Source: Patiria pectinifera (taxonomy: Eukaryota; Echinodermata; Asteroidea; Valvatida; Asterinidae). From it: a stretch of 64,000 nt of DNA. The notes beneath the pieces were generated by a model, which had not been told where the DNA came from, made no database searches, and saw nothing but the letters and a program-made list of their open reading frames with translations. This document shows, in pieces, positions 10,475-22,400 of this stretch; within the stretch, counting starts at the first letter, position 1, and each line of letters starts with the position of its first letter. The DNA lies in NCBI GenBank assembly GCA_029964075.1, contig CM057148.1, positions 29,753,916 through 29,817,915 on the forward strand. Reading direction: 5' to 3'. The position numbers and the translations under genes were made by a program.

Positions 10475-13120
10475 GAGGCGTACTTCAACACTAAAAAAAA
10501 AAGGATTAATTGGTGGGAGATTCTGTTCCCTAAATTTGAACAGAAAAACAAACATGCAGGGTTTTGTTACACTGTCTCTCATTTCATGTGTGATTCAATT
10601 GTGTATGTTCTTCGTGCCTGATGACGTACAGCTACATCTAGAAATAGATCGGTATAAACCATTATCTGTCGTTTTCTTTGAGCAATTGCCTATCCAATAT
10701 TCCCTTTACAATTGACCATATTTTGCAACTTAGAACTTGCAATAAAGTTGAGGGGAAATTCTCCAAATTACCGCCCTTTAGAAATTTACAAAGTCGGGAA
10801 AGCTGGGAGCGGGACTGGACACTCTCTGACAATAGGGGACGCTGTTAATGGCAGAACATTATAATGTCCCCAACAAGTGTTTTATTTTGTTTTTAAATAT
10901 CTACAAAAACATGTGTTTAATTTTGAAAAAAGTTTGGTTGTTCTAAGTGAACTGTTTCACTTCCTTCACGTTGTTGAAAGTGCTGGAGTTGAGATTGGAA
11001 TCATTTGCCTGGCTATCAGTCATCATGGCAAGACCTCAGTTTAATGCTCAAGGGCGAATGATTCCAAATTCAAACCACATCAGCCTTTTTTTCACAACAT
11101 GTAGAATTGTACACAGCTTACAAAAACAACACTGAAATTTGTTAAGGCAAGGAACTTGGTCACAAGGTCCAAACATGTTGTTGTGATCAATTGACGATTG
11201 TGAGGTGATGCATGCCTGAAATTAAATGAAACTCATAGGGGTTGAGATCAAGGCTTACGAGTATCTGCAAAACTTTAAAAAATATTATGACAACAGTCGA
11301 CGGACACTTTTTTTTGGAGGGGGACATACTCTACATTGGATACGAGTTTGTTTATGTACAAAGAAGTATTTTGCCGTTCCCTGCCATTGTTTTCCATGTT
11401 TGACTAATACATTAAATATCGTGTCTTATGTAGTCTATGGTGGTATAAAACTTAGGCTAGTTTTGGACTAGTTAGCAGAGCTCGATATTGACATCATAGA
11501 GGATCAGTTCAGGGGTGCTTCGTTTGAAAACGCACGAGATCTGGTAGGGGCTGGAAAACCAACCCACATGCGGACCACGACGGGAGTGGAGCACGGGACA
11601 TAAAAGTGGAAGACAATGAGAGAAACACGTCCAAATTGTTGCAAAACAAAAGAAAGGTTCTGATTTTTTTTAAAATTCTTAATAAGTACCCTTTTTGTTA
11701 CCGTGACTAATGCTGAAAACGGAATTATGAAACTGGGTATTTTTTTTATAGGGCAACGAAAACTGATGAGGCGCCCTACTATTCATTGTAGACCAATTCG
11801 TAACGGACGTCAATTGACGACTAGTGCCATTATAATATTGTGAATGTAATCATAGGGCCGTATTATCTCTTTATGGTAACCAACCATGTTCGCCTTTGTA
11901 CAATCATTGTCTGCTTAAAAAAATAAAAAGGGAACTGTCCAACGCCGTCTGATGCTTGGATAGTTTCTGGTCGTTTCGAGTGATTCGAAATGAGCTTGAG
12001 ACAATGCATTGCATTGAAAAGATGAATTTGATGGTGGGCTTTTGACAGAAAATTTGAACAACAAAACAATGAGTACACAATCCAGTGCATTATTCAGGAC
12101 CAGTAAAATGTATCCTTAATGTATTGTCATTGCGAGTTGTCTTTAGGGAAAATTAGTAAGTTTCATTGGGACAACCGATATTGCCCAGCATTTGTTCATT
12201 TGAAGAGGTATGACGTAAAATTAAGTTTAGTTTTTAAATCGGTGAAGTAATTTGGATACTCTTGAAGCCGTCGCTCTTTCTATCGGCATTTGTTTTAGGA
12301 GAACTTATCTCGAAATCACGTACCGTTATTTGCGTTCTCGTGCCGCGATCGTGCTCAATGAATGACATACAGAAGAATGTATTGAAATTCAAAGTGAACT
12401 ATTTCTTACGCACGACCACAAACCTCGATATCTAACAATTAGGGTCTTTAATTGTGATGTTTTCCACAAGCCGGGAGATTTATTACTATCTGCGTGAAAG
12501 AAAGGGGACAAATGCTGTATGTGTCGTATAATTACTTTTTATTTGCATAAAATAATTGCGGTTGAAATCCACCTGCGTCAGCACAGCCGCTGTTACCATC
12601 TCCAAATTAGGTCTAATTAGTAATGATAAATGTCTCTCGAAAGATTAAAGTTTACTTACTTGGAAAATAATTTTTGTAAAGCAGAAACATGGAGATCGTA
12701 TGGACGGTAAACCAAACACCTGCTAAATTGGGATATGACACCCTTATGAGAATGTTTCAGGAGTGTTTGCCCGTTGAAGCACGGACAATAATCATTGTAA
12801 AGTGATTTGATATACCACGTTGCGGCGTAAGAGCGCTACTTAAATGCCTGCTTTTTATTATTTTAATTATACCATTGCAAGTGTGTAGACATTTAACAAA
12901 AAAAGGAATAACATAACCTATTTTAATAACTAAACCTATGGTGTACGCTTCTTATTCTGCAAATATTGTAAGAAAACCCTGGCACTTAATTAAAAAAAGG
13001 TCTGTGTGATGTGGACCTGTTTTCCGCCGAAAGGCCTGTTCGTACCTCCGTTTGCTGTTTGCTTGACCTACATCAAATGAAACTCAAAATGCATGTCTTA
13101 TTTATGGAAGCCGTAAAAAA
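10475..13120. other. Intergenic region between the two divergent precursor genes
   Basis: About 2.8 kb between the two TATA boxes. AT-rich with no recognisable gene, RNA or element. Because the two genes point away from each other, shared enhancers could lie here. The short open frames are not supported. Confidence 0.5.
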
Positions 13121-13124
13121 CGCA

Positions 13125-13130
13125 TATAAA
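13125..13130 (+). promoter_or_regulatory. TATA box of peptide precursor gene 2
   Basis: CATATAAAGGGG lies 68 bases before the ATG at 13193. Transcription would start near 13155, giving a 5' UTR of under 40 bases. Confidence 0.6.
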
Positions 13131-13192
13131 GGGGAGTTGTTTCAATTTTCTTCCAATTCGTTCTGCCCTAGCGCTCCACCTGTTTTTCTAGA

Positions 13193-13525
13193 ATGGCGAA
13201 GGGTGTGATTTTCGTGATTGCTACGCAACTGTTTCTGGCTGTTTTGCTGCTATCCGTGTCGGCTGATGACGAAGCAGCGAAACGCGACCTGAACAAACGG
13301 AGTGAGGAGGATTGTCCCTGGCCCCCGGCTATGTGCGGCAGGGGCGGCGATTTCGGCAAAAGGTCCAAGCAACTCCAAGAGAAAAAGAAGTGGTCTAACT
13401 CCCTTGAAGACGACTCGGACCGGTTCGAGAAGCGTGCGGAACCCTGCCCCTGGCCTCCAGCTCTCTGCGGCAGCGGAAGCACTTTTGGGAAAAGAAGGAT
13501 TCGTGATGCTGATGAGAAACGATAA
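13193..13525 (+). CDS. Precursor of two disulfide-loop, amidated peptides (paralogue 2)
   Basis: A 110-residue preprohormone in one exon. Residues 1-24 are a signal peptide (MAKGVIFVIATQLFLAVLLL, cleavage SVSA/DD). A short spacer has KR at 30-31 and 35-36. Peptide 1 is SEEDCPWPPAMCGRGGDF followed by GKR (55-57). A 24-residue spacer rich in Lys, Ser and Asp ends at KR (80-81). Peptide 2 is AEPCPWPPALCGSGSTF followed by GKR (99-101). The tail is RIRDADEKR. Both peptides should be amidated at Phe and closed by one Cys-Cys bridge over six residues. Against paralogue 1, the signal length, two-copy layout and loop are conserved and the spacers are not, the pattern expected for a bioactive peptide under selection. 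A strong donor (CTCAG/GTAGGT at 13555) lies 30 bases after the stop. The family is unknown to me; low-level similarity to other amidated cyclic peptides cannot be judged without a search. Confidence 0.87.
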   Translation: MAKGVIFVIATQLFLAVLLLSVSADDEAAKRDLNKRSEEDCPWPPAMCGRGGDFGKRSKQLQEKKKWSNSLEDDSDRFEKRAEPCPWPPALCGSGSTFGKRRIRDADEKR

Positions 13526-13555
13526 ACTGTATACAGACTGCAGAGAATATCTCAG

Positions 13556-15590
13556 GTAGGTGGTACGAAGACTCTTTCAAACCCAGACCCTTCTGTTTCC
13601 TCCCAGACGGAGAGTATTTAGCATTATAGCAAACATCTTACAACGCAGAATGGGTACGTAGGCAACAGGTATTTGTTATCAACGTATTTTTGCCTCCTTA
13701 GGGAAGAACTTCTCGCAAATTTAACAAACTCTGTTTTGTCTCAATCCTTAACAACGTCATTGCGATACTTCAAGAACGCAATGATGGTCAGAAGTTCCAA
13801 TTAGTAATACAAAAACTAGTAAGCTCTTGATGTCATGACCATTCTGGTAACTATTGGTCTCCGGTCTGCTAAACCGACAACCTCTGGCTGTACCGCGATC
13901 TTACCGATCATGGGGGAAGGATCCTAGCTTTCATATGTAGTCTCCCCATTATAACACCAGATCAAGTACATCTCTCAGCTCATTCAAAATGACCCTCAAA
14001 GCACACTACAATTTAGCCTACGACACAATAGCATCAGTTCTCCTGCCATTGTATTTGTTCGTTTGTTATTTTTGTTGTAGTGCATGAGCGCCTATTAGGT
14101 GGATGTGTGCGCATTATTTATAACTAATATTGCCTATTGCGATTCCAAAAAAAAAAAAAAAATCAGAACAGAGTATGCCAATGTATAACAATAACTCGCA
14201 TGCAGAGCCTGCGTCAAAGACATAATTTGATGAATGCGATTTAAAACAAAAATCCTCTTCCTGGCACCTGTCAGCACTTTCGCGCTATGAAAGTCAAAAG
14301 GTTTTTATCCCCGCAAGAGTAAGCAAAACCTTTTCTGCTAACGGTAGCAAGCCTGATAAAAGGGAGGGTAGTTTTTACCACGAAGTTGACCTTTACATGT
14401 CTAATAAAAAGTTGATTACGCATGGAAATCGAAAACTTTGATATGTCAAATAACAATCGCCAGCAAACAGTAGACTTGCGCGGTTGATTTTTCCCCTAAC
14501 CCCGCACCCATCCCCTACCTACGGGTCTGCATATCTGTGAACTCTACCAATCAATACATCGCAAATCTCCAGTATTTTCTTTAAATGTTTCTACCTCCAC
14601 CGACGTCTTAAAGGTATCATTCAATCAAAGGTTTACAAAGGCAAAATATGTCTTCTGTCACCCAGCGTTTGTGTAAAGTATACTCTAAGTTTGTCTTTTA
14701 TTTTGTTCTGTCGTTCCCTTCAGGAGCTTGAACGTTCATCACATCTAGCAATTGCCCACCTGATTTGACTCGTCAAGAACACTTTCGCATCCCAAGAGGC
14801 GTTCGACAGTTACACTACACTGTTATACCAGCCAATAAGAACATTTACCATTATTGTTAGAAGTAGGAAATCTTTGCTAACAAAATGGTCTTGTGTAAAT
14901 TATTTTAGGTTTTGAGTTCTTCTCTTGATAAAACAAACATCTTTATGTTTAAAACTGAAATTGAATGAAAAAAAGAGAAGAAAACATATCTATGAGAACG
15001 GTAAAAATATAATTAAAACTAACCTAATTCCTGTTTAATCATCGAGACAGACTCGATTTTGGTTGGTCTGATAAAAGAGGTTTATGTAGCTTTTTCAACT
15101 ATGTATCAATGTATCCGTACCCCTAAAAAAAATACCTTTTCGACAATGAGTATAAACCTTTGAATTTACATTCATTACAAATAACGCTGTGAAAACAAAT
15201 ATATAAAATCGTCACATTATTTTCGAAAGTTTAACATAAATTGGTATTTGTCCTTAATTATGTGCCCAACAATAGTGAATTTTGAACTTTAATATCGTAA
15301 GCATGTTGTACCATTAAACTTCTACAAATCCGTCGTATTCAGTATTTTTCCCTTGGCCGCAATGTTGCTGGTAAAATAATTGGATGCGTAATGAGTCAAT
15401 GTCCTGAAACGTCCTTAAGCCACGTCTTTGGACCAAGCTACGCTTTCTAAAAAAAAATGTTTAAGTGATCTTTAAACTATCGAAGTATTATAAACTCCCA
15501 AACACTGTTAGGAGTTGATATGCTTGTCAAATCCTTTACTTGTCTTCCGTTATATCAATGTGTATGAATAAAAAGCTGCAGAAGAATTAA
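13556..15590 (+). other. Probable 3' UTR intron and terminal exon of peptide precursor gene 2
   Basis: The donor at 13555/13556 could join a strong acceptor at 14723 (a long pyrimidine tract ending CTTCAG, exon from 14724). The terminal exon would run to about 15590, where AATAAA (15567-15572) is followed within 20 bases by an A-rich end. There is no coding sequence. This is inferred from splice signals only; the region otherwise holds nothing I recognise. Confidence 0.3.
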
Positions 15591-15719
15591 AAAAAAAAAA
15601 ACACCAATGCGGTTCTATAGTGTTTTTCTTCAGAAACAAAAGTGGTGAGTAAGGCCAATGACACCTATGGTTAGACATATGGTTTGTCCTATTTGATACG
15701 ATTAAATCTTTTTTACAAT

Positions 15720-16215
15720 CTACAAACAGTATTTAGCTTCAGACCATATTCCTTTTCACATTTACTGTTGTAACCGTTTCTATATCTTCACGGCACGCCA
15801 TTTCTCGGCATGACGTCCTTACCGATTTGACCGAGATTCGAGATGCTGTAGCAAAAGGAAAACACAAATATTAAAAGCGCAAACATTGCATTTGTTTTGC
15901 GTCATTTCAAACCTAGAGTTTTCGTTTGGTTTCGTGTTTAATATCTACCTTCCTGGACGATTTGGTTACGCTGACAATTTCCAAAGGATTCACTGTCCAT
16001 ATATAATCTACCCTTTCATCAACTAGGCAACAGTTGCTACTTGTGGTGTCGTATTGATTGTTGGTTATGTACGCGCTTGGTCAAGGTTGTCATTGAGTGT
16101 ATAAGCAATTTGATAAATTACCACCTGCAAGGAACAACTGATAGGACCTACACAACTTGGCTAGCATACACAAAGTCTCTCCCACGAAGAAGTCTCCATA
16201 CAACCACAAAGCTTT
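15720..16215 (+). repeat. Copy 1 of a dispersed '5' flank type 2' block
   Basis: Shares ordered blocks with 29345-29780 and 31745-32310: GCTTCAGACCATA, a CATATCTTCACGGC-like block, GATTTGACCG, then TACGCGCTTGGTCAAGGTT, AAATTACCACCTGCAA and ACAACTTGGCTAGCATAC followed by CTCCCACGA. The third copy leads directly into a signal-peptide exon (32413); this one has none, so it looks like a promoter relic of the F5/8C family. Confidence 0.6.
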
Positions 16216-16502
16216 GGATCCTTGCCAGACGCTCGCGCTCTTTCGCGATGTTATGATTTTGTAACACTTATTTCGTCGCAGAGTTGACATACCGGCGAAT
16301 CTGCCAGTTTGTCGGATTGGCGATCCATTTCACAAAACACGTCGTAAGTACAACGCGTCGTGGGTGTATTTATAGCACAACTCGGTGACTGTTTTATGTA
16401 TTTAGTCAACGTTCAGTAAATTGTCGTCTGATATTCAACAAAGAGTCGTCGGATCCCAGCTCGAAATGTGTTAAAATGTAAAACAAATTGGCGGCCGTGC
16501 GA

Positions 16503-17476
16503 TAATCCCGGGACATACCGTTATTTCGTTTTACCGTTTTGGATTTCCTCAAAAACAAAAACAGTAAACGCACCGTTGACCGTTTTTTCGTTTTACAGTT
16601 TTGTAAAACGGTCAAACGGTATTAGGTCACAAAAAACAATGACCTTTTTGTTGTTTTTCTTAATTGTTGAAAGCGATAAACGGTTAGTTGCTTCATTTCA
16701 GAGTGTTGTTTTACAAGAACATGACAATGAGCAAACGGTCAATAGTCCTGTCGACCATTTTTTGATTTAGGTTGGGCAATTAAGCAATAAACCTAGGAAT
16801 GTTAATGCGTCCTCATGGATCGAGTCTTTGCCTGGGACCCAAATTACCATCCTCATATTTCGTTCGCATGACATAGTTTTCGAACTGGCTATTGAAGAGC
16901 CGCGCCGAACTCCAATTTCCTTCAAATATCTGCAACTTCTCCAAACGTATTACCATCCTGTATCCATTGTAAAAAGTAATGTCCTCCCTTGAAGTTTTCC
17001 AGCGCCATTTTTGCTTGCAGCTCTTAATAAGGCCCACCAACTGAATCGCGCGAGAAAGGGGTCAAGGTCACGCCAGGAATCACACCACGCATGCCGAGGT
17101 AACACTTTTTCATGTAAAGCATGGTCCTCCTCCATCCCCTTGCCCAGCACCACAAAATGCACCACGGACTGTTCACTATGACACTGAAATAAAAACAAGT
17201 CTGTATTCAATACTGACCGTTTTGCTGTTTTTCAAAATTATTTGTGTAAAACTGTAAAACAAAAATCATTGATCATTATGCTGTAATGAATTTTAATGAA
17301 CTGATAAAACAAAATAAACGTATTTATCTTAATACCGTTTGACCGTTTTACAAAACTGTAAAACGACAAAACGGTCAACGGTTTGTTTACTGTTTTTGTT
17401 TTGAGGAAATGCAAAACGGTAAAACGAAATAACGGTTTGTCCCGCGATTTGCGATGCAAGTATGTCCCGGGATTTG
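16503..17476. mobile_element. Inverted-repeat element with about 130-bp termini
   Basis: The left terminus (about 16503-16635) and right terminus (about 17328-17476) are inverted copies rich in ACCGTT/AACGGT and AAAACGGT motifs, with CCCGGGA near the outer ends. The right end also carries a local duplication of its TGTCCCGGGATTTGCGATGC segment. The interior (about 16790-17200) is less repetitive and holds an exon-like stretch on the minus strand. Transposase motifs are not recognisable. Confidence 0.65.
16813..17183 (-). other. Exon-like stretch inside the inverted-repeat element
   Basis: On the minus strand a good acceptor (TTTTTATTTCAG at about 17184) opens a frame reading CHSEQSVVHFVVLGKGMEED and onward to HAWCDSWRDLDPFLARFS. 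An overlapping minus frame (16813-17040) continues as LVGLIKSCKQKWRWKTSRED. The composition is protein-like compared with the repeats around it. It may be a decayed transposase piece or a captured host exon. I do not recognise the family. Confidence 0.3.
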
Positions 17477-18030
17477 CGATGCAATTTTGAAGGAAAACAT
17501 GCTCTCATTGGACTGTATAGCTTCAACTTAAATATTTTAACTCTAATATTCCGTGGTAATTCATAATTATTCAATGAATTTTCCGTTTACAACTTTACAC
17601 ACATTGCATCGGTATTACAATCTCGTTAATGTAATGTTTATGGCATAAAACTGGCTTAGAAATGGCTCTTCTTATTTCTGCGATGACCACTAGACACGTC
17701 GTAACTTGCGACGTGTTTTAAGCCGTTGTCAAGGAACTTACGACGTGTTCAACATATCGCAACTTTCGTGAAATGGAAGATACGACGCGTCGCGAGTTGC
17801 GACGTGTTACACGTCGTAACTCGAGTTGCGAAGCGTCGCAGCGCTTCGTGAAATCGGGTGCAGGTGTAAATCTCAGCAACAAAACGCGACATTGGTTTAT
17901 CAAGTTGGACACGTCACGCTTTATCGAGAATTAGATGACCCTGTAATTTCTTGAATAGTAAACTGTTCATTATTTCAAAGCACATCTTTATATCTTCGAT
18001 GAAAACAGTGACTGTGAGCCATTTCAATAC

Positions 18031-18179
18031 TAGCTTTTCGCCAAGGCCATCGTGGCTTTAACCGGTGCCATTAGACGGAGCGGCGTAGCCGCGAAGAGAC
18101 TGGAGCGGAGACCATAATACGCTTTGTGCCAGTTCGCAGCTTCGCCGCTCTAAGCCACGGTGGCCTTGGTAAAAGGCTA
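18031..18179. mobile_element. 149-bp MITE with 9-bp target duplication
   Basis: The ends TAGCTTTTCGCCAAGGCCAT and the inverted TAGCCTTTTACCAAGGCCAC form about 29-bp terminal inverted repeats. The flanks TTTCAATAC (18022-18030) and TCTCAATAC (18180-18188) are a 9-bp duplication with one mismatch. The paralogous block at about 28370-28400 has the empty site, showing that it is an insertion. Confidence 0.8.
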
Positions 18180-18317
18180 TCTCAATACCTGTCTTGTGCT
18201 CATCGCGTTATAGTCCTATAATTAAGTATGCGCGTGTAGTAATTAAGATTCAAGTGTACGTTTGAATTGAAATTTACTGCAAACCAGTAAGCCATTTGCG
18301 AGTTAAATTTGAATAAA

Positions 18318-18580
18318 ATCTGGAACGCTGACTAAATCCAATGCTTTGCACGTTGTAACTTTGCATTCTCCAGACCAGAGAAACTGTTACTATATCACGT
18401 GATTCGGGGCAAGCCTTACGCTAGCAATCCGGAATGGTCTGGTGTCTTTTTGTCATTCTCAACCACAGTGTCTCTTACGTAACATGCAAGAGCTGGCATG
18501 TGATTAGCAACAGTGTCTTTGGTCTGGAGAATTCAAAGTTAAAATGTGCCAAGCATTCTGAGCAAGTCAGCGTACCAGAT
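18318..18580. mobile_element. 263-bp inverted-repeat MITE
   Basis: About 73-bp imperfect inverted arms: ATCTGGAACGCTGACT at the left against the complement of AGTCAGCGTACCAGAT at the right, and the inner TTCTCCAGACC pair. It is absent from the paralogous flank at 28.4-28.5 kb. The target duplication is not clear. Confidence 0.65.
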
Positions 18581-18660
18581 GTTTTTCAAATGTAAATCCC
18601 AAAGGGTATTGGTCAGTCGCAAATAGGCGCCTATAGCTTTTCATATTAATACAGCTAGAT

Positions 18661-18716
18661 GTAGAGGTTTTCTATTTCATGTCAAGAAAATAGAGGTTTT
18701 CTATTTCATGTCAAGA
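18661..18716. repeat. Direct repeat, two units
   Basis: TAGAGGTTTTCTATTTCATG occurs twice in a row with TCAAG after each, a local tandem duplication inside the 5' flank of gene A. Confidence 0.8.
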
Positions 18717-19437
18717 CTGCATTTGAATGTATTGTGATGACTCTATGGATTATGCGAGAAGAGGCACACGTTGCGAGTCGGTGTAGCATCGTGTCCTATC
18801 AATTGCTGAAGGTGAATAATTGCGTTGAAGGCTGTTTATGTTTTTGAAAAGGATTCACAATTATTATGCATGGCTTCTCGTCGTTCCATAGACAAAGAGT
18901 ACGTGGAGTTTTGAAGGTTTTTTTAATATCTGCCAATTCTAGATGAATGGTTGCTCGCTTCAGACTCCATAGATTCATTGTAATCCATGTTCACGCTTTC
19001 CTATCGAGGCCGGACTTTATTGCAGCCCCTGTGGTTATAAAAGTTAGAAGCATATAACTGCGTGCGACGCTGCAACGTATCGCATCGATTCTTTAATATC
19101 TACTACTTCGGCGAAGGCTACGTTCAATTTTAGGGATCGCATTGTTAATTAAATGCGAAACCGCTTCTAGCAGCTGAGAGACATCGTTAATTTGCTACCT
19201 CTACATGCATTCAAATAGGCTCCTCCCATGTGAGACTGACATATAATGTGAAAGTGTTGAAACCTCGCCCGAAGTTATTATAACACTCTCTCCTGATTGG
19301 TTGGCCTTTAAGACTATGTCAGCGTCAGCCTCTGCGCAGTGCTATGGTCTGCGTATCTGTTGCAGCGAGTCTGTGTGGTTTATGCACTCGGTAATAAAAG
19401 ATCAAACAACGGCTTCTCGATCATTTCATCTGGGAGA

Positions 19438-22400
19438 ATGGACGGAGCGGCAGCCTGGATTTTGATGGTATCGGCAATGACAGGTAGGCTTCAAATTTGA
19501 CTGAAACCAATAACCATCACACAGTGGAACTCACGGCAAAAAAAAATCATTAGTATTTATTTTTTATAATGATGCCTTAAAATCCCAGATCATATCATTA
19601 TAGTTTTTTTTCTTTTGGCAAGCCATGAAGGTTTGATCCTATGAACAATAAAGGTTCGAAATCTATTTCTCAGATAGACGATGCCTTTTCGGTGTCCTAA
19701 GAGGGCGCAATGTATTCACTAACCCTTCCAGAACAGGAGTATTTAGGATTTTCTCAGGACGGCGGTGTCATTGTGCACCGAATATAATTTCCAAAATGCT
19801 TTGGCGTGTTTTCTTAAATATAGTATGAATGGATGTCGGCCGGTCACTTATCATTTAGTTGCACAACGTAAAGAGCAAGAGGGGCTTTACATTTTTACCC
19901 ATTTGTGGTCACAAGAACTACTTTGGCGTAATGTTTACATTTCTATTCAAATACTTTCAAATTTGGTATAATTAATGTTAGGTTAATTTTCATCCGATGA
20001 AATAACCGTAAAAGGTTTCCACACCTACTTTTGGAGATAAAAGCATTATTTGTTAGTGATTTGTGTCCCGAGTTGTTGTTTCCTATATATTTTTTTTTTT
20101 TCAGTTCTCCTCTTGAAACGTTAAAGGAAACGTTATTATTCATTAATCAGTAACAATGGGAAAGGGACACATCCATTTACTACCCGTATCCGTCTCGTTT
20201 TCTCTTGCTAAAACGTTGATTTAAAATAAAAACAACCCAACCCAACAGAATGAAACACACGTTTTGAGAGCTAGTTTTGAGTAACAAGCCTATCGATCGA
20301 ATCTTACACAATGAAAATTATTGGTAGCAGTCAACATTTCTACAAAATTAATATTTTCAACTGCATACATTAAGATGTTATACTGAGTGATAAGTAAAAC
20401 TGAAGAGCATTTTATGTGCTTCGTACTGCATGTGAAAACTTGTCAGTGAAGAAAAATATTTCAGTCTAGATGGTAAGGAGAGTTGTGGTGGAGATCAGAG
20501 CAAGAAACAGTATAGTACATAAAGGATAATGCAGCATTACCATGGTGAACTCATGGTCTTTCAAATTCCATAATGTCTAATTGTTTCACGTATACAAAGA
20601 CATTCAAGTTGATGACATATGAACACAGCACCAATCTATAACAACCGGGCAGATGGATGAGAACAAATACAGGCTGTCTAAAAAAAAGGAACCCTCAAAG
20701 CGTCCCCATTTTTTACAACTTTAACAAAAGTAAATCTCAAATATTTATACATATTTAAAAAGGATAGCTTTCCAACAACGAAAACATGTTTTCAGTCGGT
20801 TAAATATTTATTGAGTTATGGCCAATTCAACTAAAGGCCGATTTTTCAAGCTGTCCATGGTTTAAATTTTCATTTGTAAGGATTGTACGAGATTGTGGGG
20901 TGAGGGTAGTTTTGCCTTTTTTAATGTTTTAATTTTTTTTTAATTTTTTTTATTTTCATTCTACATTTTAATTTTGGCAACAATGGTCTATTATACTTTA
21001 GGAAGAACTGGAAATTCCGGGAAAAAAAAACAATGCAAGCTTCGATCTGGGGTCTTAATGCAGCAGTCAAAATATCAGTCGCCGTAGACAGAATGAAGAA
21101 GTGGTCTCTGTTTTTAATTGGCCATAACTCAATAAATATTTATCCAATTGGAAAAGTTTTCTCGCTGTTGAAAAGCTAATGGACCATACTCTCTAAATAT
21201 AAATAGATATTTCCGGGGTTTTTTTTGGAAGTTGTGAGAATGAGGACGCTTTGAGGGTACTTTTTAGACACCCTGTAGTTTGAATCATGTATCAATAGCT
21301 AACAATTTTGGGGAAAATGTATCGATCAGTAAAATCAGCTTGTATTTGAAGCACTCTCGGTGCCGCTTCGTTTCAGCACACGAACAGAGAAAACGGCACT
21401 TCTTGTCACTGTATCTCCTAAATAACATTAGTGAGGAAACATTGCATACAAATTCAGCGTTTACTGGGGTCGTGGCATGGAGAACAAGGCATTAGTTGGG
21501 AACTAAATAGACCGATCACATTTGGAGAGCCCCATCCATTTGGGAACAAAATGTTGCCAGCTTTCTTATTCAGCTGTTGTACTGCATAATTGACCTATCG
21601 CGGTAGAATGGCGTTAGAATCACTTCAACGCAGCTTGCGAAATATTGTCCAACTACATGATGTACAATAGACGAGGAACGCGCACAATCTGAGACAATCA
21701 AAAGTTCGTGTACAAACATTCCATAGAGTTGTCTAAGGGACGTGGCTAACTCGCAAACGGCGATAGGTCAATAGTTATGCTGTCTCAAATATTGATGTTT
21801 TCAGTTGAGGTTGATTCTTCATTATTAAACATTTGAATAATGATGCTTTCTATATCATTCTTAGCTTGCAATTTTTTGTTTTCTTTCTTTTCATACAACT
21901 CACAGTGCTGGTGTCATGCCATAAGATTTGCTTCATCGGATCGGAGTACAACCCACAATCTGGTATCCCACCCCGATGGTTCTTACCGTACACAGATCCG
22001 TGCGAATGCACCGCTGTACGTCTCGGTGGAATGCTCATCCATGGTTCGCCCTACCGCAAGGGGGCGCCCTACTACACGGACGAGCTCTTCTCGAGTGAGG
22101 ATTCTAACGAAATTCAAAAATACTTCAACTGTAGTCGTGCAAAAACAGTTCCCACAGGTAGGTCAACACCGAATACGTGCGGTTTTGACAAATGTAAGCT
22201 TACATCAACTATTCAAGTACCAAACCTATTTTTTTTAAATTAAATACTATGTTTACAACCAAGAGCAGAATTGTCTTCATAACTGATAATGTGATGATTG
22301 GTAATAATCTTATCGATTCATCTCAGCTGAGTTGAAAAAACGTTGGTTAAATTTAAACGGTAATAAAAGAATATAAAAAGAAATCTGATGAATATATCTC

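Larger units (their letters stand above)
17930..19437 (+). repeat. 5' flank 'type 1' copy driving F5/8C gene A
   Basis: This block is homologous to 28287-29000 from its very start (GATGACCCTG(T/C)AATTTCTTG). Its distal part, from about 18800 (AATTGCGTTGAAGG, GATGAATGG, then CCTGTGGTTAT, AGAAGCATATAACTG, GTATCGCATCGATTCTTTA and GAAGGCTACGTTCAA at about 19025-19135), recurs upstream of other signal exons near 34355, 36595, 37838, 47740 and 49700. Conservation in front of every exon-1 copy suggests promoter and 5' UTR sequence. This copy has been split by two inverted-repeat insertions (18031-18179, 18318-18580). Confidence 0.7.

Noticed and set aside
21840-22238. Alternative frame over exon 2 of gene A
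   Set aside because: The other frame (21833 start) carries the conserved cysteines shared with gene B and fits the splice phases.
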